Below are positions 36,180 through 45,835 of a stretch of DNA of 64,000 bases, one piece after another; the stretch's first letter is position 1; the number at the start of each line of letters is the position of its first letter. The notes under the pieces were generated by a model. It saw only the letters and a list, made by a program, of their open reading frames with translations, was not told the origin of the DNA and ran no database searches. A program made the translations under genes and the position numbers. This DNA comes from Massilia aquatica (lineage in GTDB: Bacteria > Pseudomonadota > Gammaproteobacteria > Burkholderiales > Burkholderiaceae_D), in assembly GCF_011682045.1 (NCBI RefSeq), contig NZ_VVIW01000023.1, positions 38,662 through 102,661 on the forward strand, given 5' to 3'.

Positions 36180-36557
36180 ATGTCTGGCAACCCTACTGAC
36201 CCAAGCGCTCCGCAAATCACGCGTCCTTCGGTCCTGTCGCTTGCCATCAAGGAAAAGGCGGCGCTGTATGCCGCGTATATGCCTTTCCTGCGCAACGGCG
36301 GCATGTTCGTGCCCACCGTAAAGCCGTACAAGATCGGCGACGAGATTTACCTGATTCTGGCGTTGATGGACGATACCAATAAGTACCCGATCGCAGGCAA
36401 GGTTGCCTGGATCACGCCCGCTGGCGCCAACAATAACAAGGCGCAAGGCATCGGCGTGCATTTTCCCGACGACGAAACCGGCCAGCGCGCCAAGCTGCGC
36501 ATCGAAGAGATCCTGGGCGCGGCCCTGCGCTCCTCGCGCGCCACGCACACCTTGTAA
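36180..36557 (+). CDS. pilZ: PilZ domain protein (type IV pilus assembly/c-di-GMP type)
   Basis: A 125-residue PilZ protein. It lacks the RxxxR c-di-GMP motif at the N-terminus ('RPSVLSLAIKEKA' instead) and keeps 'IAGKVAWITPAGA' and 'GIGVHFPDDE', as in P. aeruginosa PilZ itself, which works in type IV pilus biogenesis with PilB and FimX. The start at 36180 follows aagga. Its place after holB is the usual one. Confidence 0.9.
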   Translation: MSGNPTDPSAPQITRPSVLSLAIKEKAALYAAYMPFLRNGGMFVPTVKPYKIGDEIYLILALMDDTNKYPIAGKVAWITPAGANNNKAQGIGVHFPDDETGQRAKLRIEEILGAALRSSRATHTL

Positions 36558-36588
36558 ATCCATTCACCTCACTGTTGCCGCCTGCCGT

Positions 36589-37107
36589 ATGCCGTCTTTC
36601 GTCCACCGCGTTGCCCGTCCCGACGACCTGCCTGTCATCGTCGACATTTACAATTCGACCATCGCTTCGCGCGAAGTGACTGCCGATACCGAGCCGGTAT
36701 CGGTAGCGTCGCGCCAGCAATGGTTCGACGACCATGACCCGGAGCGCCGTCCGCTGTGGGTGCTGCACGCGGCCGACGACACGAGCGCCAACCCGGCCGT
36801 GATCGGCTGGATGTCGTATTCCAACTTCTACGGGCGTCCGGCGTACTCCGGCACCGCCGAGTTGTCGATCTACATTGCCGAAAGCTGGCGCGGCAGGGGC
36901 ATCGGGCGCTATTGCCTGGAACAGGCGATTGCTTACGCGCCGCACATCGCCGTGCACACCTTGCTGGGCTTCATTTTTGGCCACAACCAGCCGAGCCTGG
37001 CCTTGTTCAAGAAGTTCGGCTTCGATACCTGGGCCAACCTGCCGCGCGTGGCCAACCTGGACGGCATCGAACGCGACCTGATCATTCTGGGCAAGCGTAT
37101 CGGCTAA
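36589..37107 (+). CDS. GNAT acetyltransferase (Pat/MnaT-like)
   Basis: A 172-residue acetyltransferase. 'VDIYNSTIASREVTADTEPV' near residue 20 and 'AESWRGRGIGRYCLEQAI' (about 97-114) match the phosphinothricin/methionine-sulfone acetyltransferase group. Inserted between pilZ and tatD, which are adjacent in many relatives, so it is a lineage addition to the cluster. Substrate not known. Confidence 0.87.
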   Translation: MPSFVHRVARPDDLPVIVDIYNSTIASREVTADTEPVSVASRQQWFDDHDPERRPLWVLHAADDTSANPAVIGWMSYSNFYGRPAYSGTAELSIYIAESWRGRGIGRYCLEQAIAYAPHIAVHTLLGFIFGHNQPSLALFKKFGFDTWANLPRVANLDGIERDLIILGKRIG

Positions 37108-37123
37108 GCTTTACAATGGCGGG

Positions 37124-37924
37124 ATGTATATCGACTCCCACTGCCATATCAATTTCCCCGAACTTGCCGCGCGCATGCCCGAGATCCTCGCCACCATGGC
37201 CAGCAACAAGGTCACCCACGCCCTGTGCGTGTCGGTCGACCTGCCGGACTTTCCGCAAGTGCTGGCCCTGGCCAGGGAATATCCGCACATCTACGCCTCG
37301 GTCGGCGTGCATCCCGATTACGAGGACACGCCGGAACCTTCCGTCGACCAGCTGGTCGAACTGTCGCAGCATCCGAAAATCGTCGCCATCGGCGAAACCG
37401 GTCTCGACTATTTCCGCTTGCAAGGCGACCTGGAGTGGCAGCGCGAGCGCTTCCGGGTGCACATCCGCGCGTCAAGAATCACACGTAAGCCATTGATTAT
37501 CCACACCCGGGCCGCCAGTGCCGACACCATCCGCATCATGCAGGAAGAGGGCGCGGGGACCGACAAGGGCGGCGTGGCGGGCGTCATGCATTGCTTTACT
37601 GAATCGCTGGAAGTGGCCGAGGCCGCGATCGCGATGGGGTTCTACATCTCGTTTTCGGGCATTGTCACCTTCAAGAGCGCCAAGGAATTGCAGGCCGTGG
37701 CCAAAGCAGTGCCGCTCGAGCGCATCCTGATCGAAACCGATTCGCCCTACCTGGCGCCGGTGCCGCACCGCGGCAAGATGAACGAGCCGGGTTTTGTGTG
37801 CCACGTGGCCGAATACCTGGCGGCGCTCAAGGACGTGCCGCTGGCAACAGTAGCACAGCAGACGACAGACAATTTCTTCAATCTTTTCAACGTGGTACGC
37901 GATACAGTTGAAGTGCAGTCTTGA
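37124..37924 (+). CDS. TatD family metal-dependent hydrolase
   Basis: A 266-residue TIM-barrel DNase/hydrolase. Metal ligands H6 and H8 ('DSHCHI'), E87-like glutamate in 'IGETGLDYF', then H in 'PLIIHTRAAS', 'GVMHCF' and the final 'ETDSPYLAPVPHRG'. Family members remove damaged or mispaired DNA ends or act in quality control. Last gene of the conserved cluster. Confidence 0.92.
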   Translation: MYIDSHCHINFPELAARMPEILATMASNKVTHALCVSVDLPDFPQVLALAREYPHIYASVGVHPDYEDTPEPSVDQLVELSQHPKIVAIGETGLDYFRLQGDLEWQRERFRVHIRASRITRKPLIIHTRAASADTIRIMQEEGAGTDKGGVAGVMHCFTESLEVAEAAIAMGFYISFSGIVTFKSAKELQAVAKAVPLERILIETDSPYLAPVPHRGKMNEPGFVCHVAEYLAALKDVPLATVAQQTTDNFFNLFNVVRDTVEVQS

Positions 37925-38000
37925 ATGTAACCGCAGTTAATCCTGTTTCTGCGTTACCACGGATTTCTCAATTGATTCAACGGCTTAGGGAGACAAGCTC

Positions 38001-38660
38001 ATGTTCAAGCTGATCAGTCGTTTGCTCCTCGCCGCCGTGCTTGCCAGCGGTGGCGCCAGCGCGGCCGCCGAACCGGTGCGCGATGTCGTGGTGGCCGCCC
38101 AGATGGACAACGCGTCCATGGTGCGCAAGCTGCTCAAGAACGGCGCCAGCCCCAACACGGTCGACCCGGTCACCGGCCAGAGCGTGCTGATCCTGGCCCT
38201 GCGCGAGGGCGCCAACGACGTGGTCAATCTGCTGCTGGCCCAGCCCGGCATCGACCTCGAACTGGCCGCGCCCAACGGCAACCGCGCACTGATGATGGCC
38301 GCCTTCAAGCGCAACAAGCCGGCCGTGCTGGCTTTGCTGGCCAGGGGCGCCATCGTCACCTATCCCGGCTGGACCCCGCTGCACTACGCGGCCGCCAGCG
38401 GCGACGACGAGATCGTGCGCATCCTGCTCGAGCACCATGCCTACATCGATGCCGAAACTCCCAGCCAGCTCACCCCGCTGATGATCGCCGCGCGCGAAGG
38501 CCACGAGGCGGCCGCCAGACTGCTGATGCAGGAGGGCGCCGATGCCACCCTCAGGAACAACGAAAGCCTCACCGCCGCCCAGATCGCCGAGCGCGCCGAA
38601 AAACCGCGCATCGCCGCCGCCATCGGCGCCCATCTTTCCCAGCGCGGCCCAGGACGCTGA
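38001..38660 (+). CDS. Exported ankyrin repeat protein
   Basis: A 219-residue protein with a signal peptide (about residues 1-24, ending 'GASAAAE') and about five ankyrin repeats, e.g. 'NRALMMAAFKRNKPAVLALLARGA' and 'WTPLHYAAASGDDEIVRILLEHHA' (short cores: 'TPLHYAA'). Probably a periplasmic protein-binding scaffold. Shine-Dalgarno aggga is present before ATG 38001. It commonly follows tatD in related genomes. Confidence 0.85.
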   Translation: MFKLISRLLLAAVLASGGASAAAEPVRDVVVAAQMDNASMVRKLLKNGASPNTVDPVTGQSVLILALREGANDVVNLLLAQPGIDLELAAPNGNRALMMAAFKRNKPAVLALLARGAIVTYPGWTPLHYAAASGDDEIVRILLEHHAYIDAETPSQLTPLMIAAREGHEAAARLLMQEGADATLRNNESLTAAQIAERAEKPRIAAAIGAHLSQRGPGR

Positions 38661-38745
38661 TAGCCCATCGGTGCGGGCAAGCGCCGAACTGGCACGGAAA
38701 AGCGAGTTATCTCGCGGCATCGGATTGCCTCCATGTTGTTGATAA

Positions 38746-38765
38746 TGATTAGGTCGTACTAATCA
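38746..38765. promoter_or_regulatory. Palindrome upstream of the methyltransferase gene
   Basis: tgattag (38746-38752) and ctaatca (38759-38765) are perfect 7-bp arms around gtcgta, 63 bp before the start codon. An operator for an unidentified regulator is likely. Confidence 0.45.
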
Positions 38766-38828
38766 AAGCCAAGCAACGGCGGGGCATTCGGGCCGTGACG
38801 GCCTGGCCGCCAATCCAAAGGGAAAATC

Positions 38829-39752
38829 ATGCTGAACGAACGCGAAATCGAAAGCTGCTATCTGGGGCAGTTCATTCCTGTCCACTATCACCACAATATG
38901 TTGATGGACCAAAACCGGATGCACGGTTTCAAGTCAGCGATTCATTACGCGGTTTTCCCTGGCGCCAAGGTGCTTGAGCTCGGCGGCGGCACGGGCGTGC
39001 TGTCGTGGTTCGCCGCCGCCAAGGCCGAAAAAGTCTACTGCGTCGAATTCAATCCCGACATGGTCAAGGAAGCGCGCAAGATGATGTCGATGAATCCGAA
39101 CGGCCACAAGGTCGAGGTGGTGCACGCCGACGCCTTCGAATACCTGCCGCCGGAACCGGTCGACATCGTCATCTGCGAAATGATCCACGTCGCCATGCTG
39201 CGCGAAAAACAGGTGGAAGTGATCGAATCGTTCAAGCGGCGCTACCTGGCGCGCTTCGGCGGCCCGCTGCCGCGCTTCTTGCCGGAAGCGGTGATCATGG
39301 CGGTCCAGCCCTTGCAGCAGGAATACGATTTCGAGGGGTTTTACGCACCCATCGTGCAGTTCCAGGAAACCAACGTCATTCATCCGGGTACGGTCGAGCT
39401 GGCGCCGCCCTCGGTGTACAGCATTCTCGACTTCAGCCAGCCGCAGGACACCCGCATCGCGTGGGAAGGCAAGTTCCTGGTCGAAAAGAATGGCGTCGTC
39501 AATGCGATGCGCTTCATTACCAAGAACGTGCTGGCGGTCGTGAGCGAAGAGAACGCCACCATCGACTGGCTGAACCATTACATGACCCTGCCGCTGCAAC
39601 AGGGTGTGCAGTGCAAGGCGGGCGACGTGCTGCAGGTGAGTTTTCACTACCGCGCCGGTGGCTCGATTCCGTCGCTGGAAGCGGCGATCAAGGTCGATGT
39701 GCTGCACGCCGTGGTGCCGGACGCCGCCGAACGCCTGCACCTGTATGCCTGA
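38829..39752 (+). CDS. Protein arginine methyltransferase-like SAM-dependent methyltransferase
   Basis: A 307-residue class I methyltransferase followed by a beta-rich C-terminal half, as in PRMTs. SAM motif I 'VLELGGGTG' (48-56) with the ribose-binding acidic E73. The segment 'HHNMLMD' (21-27) resembles the PRMT helix 'YYxMLxD'. The double-E loop is present as E117-x8-E126 with the same spacing as in PRMT1, and 'IDWLNHY' near residue 248 occupies the place of the THW loop. Substrate unknown; a bacterial protein or peptide arginine is inferred. ATG 38829 has a weak ribosome binding site. Confidence 0.75.
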   Translation: MLNEREIESCYLGQFIPVHYHHNMLMDQNRMHGFKSAIHYAVFPGAKVLELGGGTGVLSWFAAAKAEKVYCVEFNPDMVKEARKMMSMNPNGHKVEVVHADAFEYLPPEPVDIVICEMIHVAMLREKQVEVIESFKRRYLARFGGPLPRFLPEAVIMAVQPLQQEYDFEGFYAPIVQFQETNVIHPGTVELAPPSVYSILDFSQPQDTRIAWEGKFLVEKNGVVNAMRFITKNVLAVVSEENATIDWLNHYMTLPLQQGVQCKAGDVLQVSFHYRAGGSIPSLEAAIKVDVLHAVVPDAAERLHLYA

Positions 39753-39867
39753 TCAGGTGGCCAGGCAGGCGCGGCTGGCATGCGCCGGCCGGCCGTTGCC
39801 GCCGATGGATTTGCCGCGCGGCGGGCGAGCCCGTAAAATGCGGGCTTGACCGTTTATTTAAGTGCAT

Positions 39868-40116
39868 ATGGAAAATATTGACCAGCGTTACCTCGTCCAG
39901 CAAAACAAACTCAGCGACGACGCGCTGAAACCGCCCGTGTTCGCCAAAGTCATGCGCAGCAAGGAAGGCAAGTTCGAAGGCGTTTCCTTTATCAAGAATA
40001 AGGAAAAAGCCACCATCATGACCGTCGGGCAAGCCCAGGAAGTGATCGACTGGGCCTCCAACAAGAAGGCCAACGCCCACGAATACGCCACCAAGATCAT
40101 CTGCGTCGGCCAGTAA
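39868..40116 (+). CDS. Conserved small hypothetical protein
   Basis: An 82-residue soluble protein; Lys/Asn-rich with a central 'EGVSFIKNKEKATIMTVGQ' (short core) and C-terminal 'ATKIICVGQ'. ATG 39868 is preferred over GTG 39862. Codon use resembles neighbouring core genes. No family recognised. A short inverted repeat agcccg/cgggct (39828-39846) lies upstream. Confidence 0.6.
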   Translation: MENIDQRYLVQQNKLSDDALKPPVFAKVMRSKEGKFEGVSFIKNKEKATIMTVGQAQEVIDWASNKKANAHEYATKIICVGQ

Positions 40117-40241
40117 TCCCGCTTATCGGCCTTATGTGCGCCTGGCCCGCGCCGTGCTGCGTTTGGTCGCAAGCGCATTGCCGCAGCGCTCCCACCTCCT
40201 TACAGTGAACCCACCTGAACTTTTCCCGTGAGGAGAAAACG

Positions 40242-40442
40242 ATGTTGAGTTTCCTGTTGTGGCTGGTGGTGCTGGTCCTTTGCTGGCCGCTGGCCTTGCT
40301 GGCGTTGGTGCTGTATCCGCTGGTGTGGCTCGTGCTGCTGCCGTTCCGCCTGCTGGGCATCGGCGTGGAAGCGGTGTTCGAACTGCTGCGTTCCATCGTC
40401 ATGCTGCCGGCGCGCGTGCTGCGCGGCGGCCCCGGGCGCTAA
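40242..40442 (+). CDS. Small membrane protein
   Basis: A 66-residue, very hydrophobic protein: two helices in about residues 2-48 rich in Leu, Val and Trp, followed by a basic C-terminus ending 'ARVLRGGPGR'. A strong Shine-Dalgarno (gaggag) precedes ATG 40242. Function unknown. Confidence 0.7.
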   Translation: MLSFLLWLVVLVLCWPLALLALVLYPLVWLVLLPFRLLGIGVEAVFELLRSIVMLPARVLRGGPGR

Positions 40443-40469
40443 GGCCCGGCGCCCGTCGCGCGCCGCGCT

Positions 40470-42506
40470 TTATGCGTGTTTCAATTGTCGCTGCCCGGCG
40501 CCCTCAAGACGGCGCGGCGGCACCGCTGCAACGCGCAGCGGCGCGCCCGTGCGCAGTCCGGCCTGTGCCGTCTCATTTCCCAGCGTAAAAATACTCATCG
40601 CCTGCACCAAGGTGGCCGCCTGCTCCTGCAAGCTGCTCGACGCGGCCGCGGTTTGCTCGACCAGGGCGGCGTTTTGCTGCGTCATGTCATCCATCTGGGT
40701 GACCGCGTGGTTGATCTGCTCGATCCCGGCCCCTTGCTCGGCCGATGCGACGGCGATCTCCGCCATGATGCTGGTGATGCGCGTCACGCTGTTGAGGATC
40801 TCGCCCATGGCAGAGCCGGCGTCGCTGGCGAGCACGTTGCCCGCTTCCACCCGGTCCACGCTGTGATTGATCAGCACCTTGATTTCCTTGGCGGCCGAGG
40901 CAGAGCGCTGCGCCAGGTTGCGTACTTCGCTGGCGACGACGGCAAATCCACGGCCCTGCTCGCCGGCACGCGCCGCTTCCACGGCGGCATTAAGCGCCAG
41001 GATATTCGTCTGGAACGCAATGCCGTCGATCACGGAGATGATGTCGACAATCTTGCGCGAGCCGTCGTTGATGTCGCTCATCGTGCGCACCACTTGCGAT
41101 ACCACCGCCGCGCCCTTGGTCGCGGCCGCCGAGGCGCCCAGCACCAGTTGGTTGGCCTGATGGGCATTGTCGGCGTTCTGCCTGACCGTGGAGGTGAGTT
41201 CTTCCATGGACGAGGCCGTCTCTTCCAGGTTCGAAGCCTGCGATTCGAGCCGCGACGAGACGTCATTGTTTCCTGACGCAATATCGCGCGTCGCCGCGCT
41301 GATGTTCTCGATGCTGACCCGCACATCGCCCACGATGCCGCGCAGGCTGTCGTTCATGTCCTTGAGTGCGCGCAGCATTTTTCCGACTTCATTGTCGGCG
41401 CCGACATCGAACTCGTTGACCAGATTGCCGCTGGCCACGCTTTGCGCCACCGCGACGGCGTTGTTCAGCGGCCCGGTGACGGCGCGCGTGACCAGCACGG
41501 TGAACCAGCCGGCGGCGCCCAGCAGCGCCAGCATGACGCCGAGCATGGTCCAGCGTTCCGTATGGAAGTTGCCGATCTTGGCGACGAACATGGCATCGAG
41601 ATTGGCCTTGGCCGCGCTGTTGAGCACGAACTGGGCATCAATCGCGCGCGTGGCCGCTGCCACGTACTCACTGGCGCTGTAGGCGAGCGTCTCGGGCTTG
41701 AGGATCTGCTCGGTGGCGAGCCCGGTGATCGTGGCCGCCAGCGCGACCGCCTCGTCCATCTGCGGCGCCAGGCTGGCGCCGATCGCCGGGTTATAGATGG
41801 CGGCCTTGCCGAAGGCATTCGTGGTTTGCAGCACGCGGTCGTTGATCTTGCCGATCATCGACGATATGATCTGCCGTTCTTCCTGGCTGGCGTCTTTCTT
41901 TCCGAGCAAGCCGGCGCCCTTCGCGCGCAATTGGCCCAGTTCTTCCGTCAGGTACGGCAGCTGATAATACATGGCCTGGATTAACTGATACGAATCCTTG
42001 TCCGGATCGAGGCTCAGGCCGTAATAGTCCCCGATCAATTCGTTCACTTTCAGCACCTTGGCCAGCAGGGCAGTGTGCGCGGCATAGCTGTGCGCCGCCG
42101 TCACGCTCTTGGCGGCGACCCCGGCGCGCAGTGCATCCCACTCGCGCCGCGGCTCCGACCAGCGCATGCCGATGGCGGGGTCGCCGATGCGCGCGATCAG
42201 GCCGTCGACCGCCGCAAAGGCGGCCTCGGCCTCGTGCTGCTTTGCCGCGCGCTTGTCGTCCGCCTCGCGGGTGCCGCTCAGGACCAGCGCCGACAGGCCG
42301 CGATGCTGCTGGGTCAGCTGGATCACGCGCAGCATGCTGTCCACGCCGGGCATGCCTGCCTGCTCCGATGAATAGGCGGTCAAGCCCTTGGCCGCTTCCT
42401 TGAAATACAAATAGGTGGGGATGCTGGCCACCACGATCCCGATCGCGCTCAGGATCAGATAGGTGTGCCATACCTTGAGTTTGCCGAGAAACGATTGGGC
42501 AGCCAT
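40470..42506 (-). CDS. Methyl-accepting chemotaxis protein with NIT sensor domain
   Basis: A 678-residue transmembrane chemoreceptor. Helix 1 (about 14-36), a large periplasmic NIT (nitrate/nitrite-sensing) domain (about 50-300, '[16 protein letters not shown]' at its start), helix 2 (about 318-340), HAMP, and the MCP signalling domain with hairpin tip '[21 protein letters not shown]' (core only: '[15 protein letters not shown]'). There is no NWETF-type CheR tether at the C-terminus. Probably senses nitrate or a small anion. ATG 42506 has ggag nearby. Confidence 0.92.
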   Translation of the reverse strand: MAAQSFLGKLKVWHTYLILSAIGIVVASIPTYLYFKEAAKGLTAYSSEQAGMPGVDSMLRVIQLTQQHRGLSALVLSGTREADDKRAAKQHEAEAAFAAVDGLIARIGDPAIGMRWSEPRREWDALRAGVAAKSVTAAHSYAAHTALLAKVLKVNELIGDYYGLSLDPDKDSYQLIQAMYYQLPYLTEELGQLRAKGAGLLGKKDASQEERQIISSMIGKINDRVLQTTNAFGKAAIYNPAIGASLAPQMDEAVALAATITGLATEQILKPETLAYSASEYVAAATRAIDAQFVLNSAAKANLDAMFVAKIGNFHTERWTMLGVMLALLGAAGWFTVLVTRAVTGPLNNAVAVAQSVASGNLVNEFDVGADNEVGKMLRALKDMNDSLRGIVGDVRVSIENISAATRDIASGNNDVSSRLESQASNLEETASSMEELTSTVRQNADNAHQANQLVLGASAAATKGAAVVSQVVRTMSDINDGSRKIVDIISVIDGIAFQTNILALNAAVEAARAGEQGRGFAVVASEVRNLAQRSASAAKEIKVLINHSVDRVEAGNVLASDAGSAMGEILNSVTRITSIMAEIAVASAEQGAGIEQINHAVTQMDDMTQQNAALVEQTAAASSSLQEQAATLVQAMSIFTLGNETAQAGLRTGAPLRVAAVPPRRLEGAGQRQLKHA

Positions 42507-42762
42507 GATAACTCCTTCATTAGGGCGGATCAGGACTGCGTCGCGCAATGTTGCTCAACGCAATCAATGATTTCATCATAGCTTGATAAATCTCAATATG
42601 CACCAAATGTAACAGGGGTTTCGGTAAATACGTGTGCACAAAAAAGACACCCGATGTTGAATGCTTAACAGACGGGGAAGTGAAAGGCGGCTACAGTCAG
42701 GCACGCATAGCGGCTTCCACAGGAAGCTTGTGTGCGTCTTTTCATTCTTATAGGAAACCATC
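42507..42762. other. Divergent promoter region with a small hairpin
   Basis: 256 bp between the chemoreceptor and the DUF6139 gene, AT-richer on the chemoreceptor side. gcttcc-aca-ggaagc (42713-42727) can form a short stem in the leader of the DUF6139 gene. I see no gene. Confidence 0.4.
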
Positions 42763-42990
42763 ATGCGCTTGGATATCTACCGCAGGGCCGAACACGACGG
42801 CAAGTACTCGTACCTGGCAGTGCCACAGGATCGCAATATTCCCAATGAGGCGACCAATACCGACTGGGAAGTGGAGGCCAAGGCCTTCGAAATCGCCGAT
42901 GAAGACGACCACCTGCCCGACTACGCCATCGAACACCTGAACGAGCAGATCGCCGAAAAAGGCTATGCCGTCACTGCGCTGATGAACTGA
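42763..42990 (+). CDS. DUF6139 family small protein
   Basis: A 75-residue acidic protein beginning 'MRLDIYRRAEHDGKYSYLAV' and ending 'KGYAVTALMN', consistent with this uncharacterised betaproteobacterial family. Shine-Dalgarno aggaaa precedes ATG 42763. A structured terminator follows. Function unknown. Confidence 0.75.
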   Translation: MRLDIYRRAEHDGKYSYLAVPQDRNIPNEATNTDWEVEAKAFEIADEDDHLPDYAIEHLNEQIAEKGYAVTALMN

Positions 42991-43009
42991 TTGCACCCAT
43001 GCGGTGCCC

Positions 43010-43044
43010 GCTGGCAGGCGGTGTCTTCGACGCCCCCTGCCAGC
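43010..43044. terminator. Hairpin between convergent genes
   Basis: gctggcagg (43010-43018) pairs with cctgccagc (43036-43044); the inner ggtgtc/gacgcc can extend the stem with a G-U pair around a ttc loop. It separates the convergent DUF6139 and RTX genes, 11 bp from the stop of the latter. Confidence 0.65.
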
Positions 43045-43054
43045 TTCCTTACGT

Positions 43055-45835
43055 TTAGATCAATCCGACCATGCCGGCATCGGGCGCCACGCCCACCAGC
43101 GTTGCCGTCACGGCGCTGGACGCCCCTTCGGCCAGGTGGTAACCGGCGATGGCCGCGTTGACGAAGTTGGCCGCCACTAATCCACCGCCTGCCTGCTGCG
43201 TGGACAGGTCGAGTACGCCTTCCCGGGTGGCCACGGCATTGCCGGCACCGGCGGCGTCGACCACCGAGTAAATCGTCAACGTGGTGCTGATCGAATTGAG
43301 CACGCCGTACACATGGGTCTGCGCGGCGGCGTTATCGGCATAGAACAGTCCGGCGACTTTGCCCGCGGTCTCGTTTGCGCTGGTTGCAGCGCCGATGGTG
43401 ATCGACTTGTCCATGGTCAGCGATGTCGTCAGGGTCAGTCCGCCCAGGGCGGTCAGGTCGAGGTGATCGATGCCGGAACCGCTCACGTCGAAGTTGACAA
43501 TCTTGTCATTACCGAAGCCCGGACGCAGGATAACCGTGTCGTTGCTCGATTGCGCAGGCGTCGCACCTTCCACCACGCCCAGCACGATCGTGTCGTTGCC
43601 GATACCGCCGTGGATCAGGTTGTCGCTGGCCGCCTGCACCGCGCCGGCAACCGGGTCGACCAGGTCGATCGTGTCGTCGCCGGCGCCGCCGTTGATGACC
43701 GCATCGCCCGCGCCCGCCTTGCGGATCGTATCGTTGCCCTCGCCACCGTTGATCGTGATGTTGTTATTGCGGTCCTGGTCGATGACCCAGGCGGCGTCAT
43801 ACGACGGCGCCGCCAGCACCCGGACCTGCAATACATCGTCGCCGGCGCCGCCGCTGATATCGAAGCGATAATCTTCCTGCCCGGCCAGGCGAACGCCGCG
43901 ACTGCCTGCCGCGTTATGCGCGATATCGATCGACAAGCTGTCGTTGTTGCTGCCGCCTTCATAATGAAAATCGACGATGCCGGTGGCCGATCCGGTCTGG
44001 GTGCCCGGCTTGACAATATATTTGCCCACCGAGGCCGAGGTGATGACAGCAGTCAGGTCGACCTTGCCGCTCATCGCGCTGGCGTCGATCTGGCGCACGT
44101 CATGAAAGCCGTAGGCGTCGCTCAATGGCGAGCCGCCCGCGGTGCCGCGCACGCTCAGGTCGCCTTTGAATGCGCCGTTGGCCAGGGTCACCGATTGCAG
44201 CAGGTTGTCGGTCGAATCGATCGTCTGGAGCATGCTGGTGCGTTCGACGTTGATGTTGAAGGCTTCGAAGCCGGTGCGTACGCGCGTCGCGCCATACGGC
44301 GTGCCGCCGACCACCAGGTCGCCGCCGATGCCGCCTCGGCCCACGTTATCGAGTTCGATCGTGCTGGTAATAAGCGGCAGGGCGCCCGACGACGGTCCCG
44401 ACACGCGCGTACCCTCCAGGCCCGCGCCTGGCTGCAGCCAGCCTGCGCCGGGGGCGATGCCGAGGCTGCCCGGTCCGGTGTTGGCGATGACGATCTCGCG
44501 TCCGCTGACCATCAGTCCGGTGGTGGTGTCGTACGCCTTGAACGGCTCGCCCAGGGTGACCACCAGTTTTTCCAGTGCCGGCGTGGCGCTGATTTCGGCG
44601 CGGATGGCCGTCAACAAGGCGTCATAGGTCTGGGCCTTGTCGATCGCTTCCGACCGTATCTGCACCGGCGCCTTGTTCAACAGGAAGCGGAAGCCGTCGT
44701 ACGGGCTTTCTTTCAGCGGCGCTTGACCGCCGGCGCTGGCGTCGGTGTCCATCACTTGCAGGCGCAGGGTGGCCGAGCCGCTTGCCGGAACGCCCGCGTT
44801 CATGAAATTGTGGTCGAACGTCACGCTAAAATCGGCATCGCCGGCAGCGCTGCCGACCATGGCGATGGTGACGTCTTCCGGGAGTTGGCCGCTGCGGGTG
44901 GTGACATTGCTGATTTGCAGGTCGCCGCGGCTGTGATCGTTTTCCCAGCGCGTCACCCCGGTCATGTTAATCGCGTCGAGCGCAGCCGCCCCGGACGTGA
45001 GGGTGGTGCCGACGGCATTGATGCGGATTTGCTCGACGCTGCTGGTGGTCGGGTTCAGATAGACGTTGAAGTCGTTCGGGCGCAGCACGGCGCGCAAGGT
45101 GTCGACGCCATCGCCGCCGGCGACGTTGTCGCCCGCCTGCAAGGTGTTGCTGTTGCCATCGACGTCGGCCAGGAACAGATTCGCAGCGGACGTGCCTTCC
45201 AGCTTGTCGGTGCCCACAGTCAGCTTGGCCGCTGTGCTCAGCTGCGCCAGGGTGGTGTCGATGGTGCTCTGGAAGCTCGCCGGATCGCTGGTCGTGGTCA
45301 CGCGCGAGAGCAGGTCGCGGCCGAACTGGGCTGCCATGTCGCCACGGTAGACGATGACTTCCTGGGCTGTGTCCATCGACGCGGTGAACAGATTGGCGAA
45401 TGCGGTTTTTTTGATCACCAGCGCGGCATCGGCGTTGTTGGCGGTCAGGGCGCCGGTCAGGATCGAGTGCGCGGCGGCAGCCTGGCTCAGGGAACCGTGA
45501 TCGATGGCGTCGACCCAGAAGGCAAGGCCGCCGGCGTCCGGCGTGCGGCCGAACAGATTGTTGTAGATCTGGCTGACGAAGCGTACTGTGTCAAAACCCG
45601 GCGCGGTCAGGCCGTACAGCACGCCCGATTCCACGCTGCTGCTGAAACTGTCGATCAGCGAACGCACGGATGCGTCCGTTCCGTAGGCGGCGTCGAGGCC
45701 GGCGGTGTCGGTCGGCGCATTGGCGGCGGCCAGTGCCGCGGACATCGACATGAAACCGTCTTTATCGGCCGGACGGCCGAAATACGACACATACAGTTCT
45801 TGGGTTACTTTGTTATATGCACTTGCCGCTGCCAT
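43055..45835 (-). CDS. DUF4214/RTX-type calcium-binding surface or secreted protein
   Basis: A 926-residue acidic protein without a Sec signal. The N-terminus carries DUF4214-like repeats ('ELYVSYFGRPADKDGF', 'IYNNLFGRTPDAGGLAFW'), usual in S-layer-like and type I-secreted proteins. The C-terminal third has RTX nonapeptides ('GGAGDDVLQV', 'GGEGNDTI', 'GGAGDDTIDL', 'GGIGNDTIVL') that bind Ca2+. The C-terminal secretion signal would be the last ~60 residues. Probably an abundant type I-secreted adhesin or surface-layer protein; no secretion genes lie in the window. ATG 45835 follows aaggaac. Confidence 0.85.
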   Translation of the reverse strand: MAAASAYNKVTQELYVSYFGRPADKDGFMSMSAALAAANAPTDTAGLDAAYGTDASVRSLIDSFSSSVESGVLYGLTAPGFDTVRFVSQIYNNLFGRTPDAGGLAFWVDAIDHGSLSQAAAAHSILTGALTANNADAALVIKKTAFANLFTASMDTAQEVIVYRGDMAAQFGRDLLSRVTTTSDPASFQSTIDTTLAQLSTAAKLTVGTDKLEGTSAANLFLADVDGNSNTLQAGDNVAGGDGVDTLRAVLRPNDFNVYLNPTTSSVEQIRINAVGTTLTSGAAALDAINMTGVTRWENDHSRGDLQISNVTTRSGQLPEDVTIAMVGSAAGDADFSVTFDHNFMNAGVPASGSATLRLQVMDTDASAGGQAPLKESPYDGFRFLLNKAPVQIRSEAIDKAQTYDALLTAIRAEISATPALEKLVVTLGEPFKAYDTTTGLMVSGREIVIANTGPGSLGIAPGAGWLQPGAGLEGTRVSGPSSGALPLITSTIELDNVGRGGIGGDLVVGGTPYGATRVRTGFEAFNINVERTSMLQTIDSTDNLLQSVTLANGAFKGDLSVRGTAGGSPLSDAYGFHDVRQIDASAMSGKVDLTAVITSASVGKYIVKPGTQTGSATGIVDFHYEGGSNNDSLSIDIAHNAAGSRGVRLAGQEDYRFDISGGAGDDVLQVRVLAAPSYDAAWVIDQDRNNNITINGGEGNDTIRKAGAGDAVINGGAGDDTIDLVDPVAGAVQAASDNLIHGGIGNDTIVLGVVEGATPAQSSNDTVILRPGFGNDKIVNFDVSGSGIDHLDLTALGGLTLTTSLTMDKSITIGAATSANETAGKVAGLFYADNAAAQTHVYGVLNSISTTLTIYSVVDAAGAGNAVATREGVLDLSTQQAGGGLVAANFVNAAIAGYHLAEGASSAVTATLVGVAPDAGMVGLI

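Noticed and set aside
38741..38752. Fur-box-like gataatgattag
   Set aside because: Only the first part of the 19-bp consensus is matched; the sequence is better explained as part of the tgattag/ctaatca palindrome.
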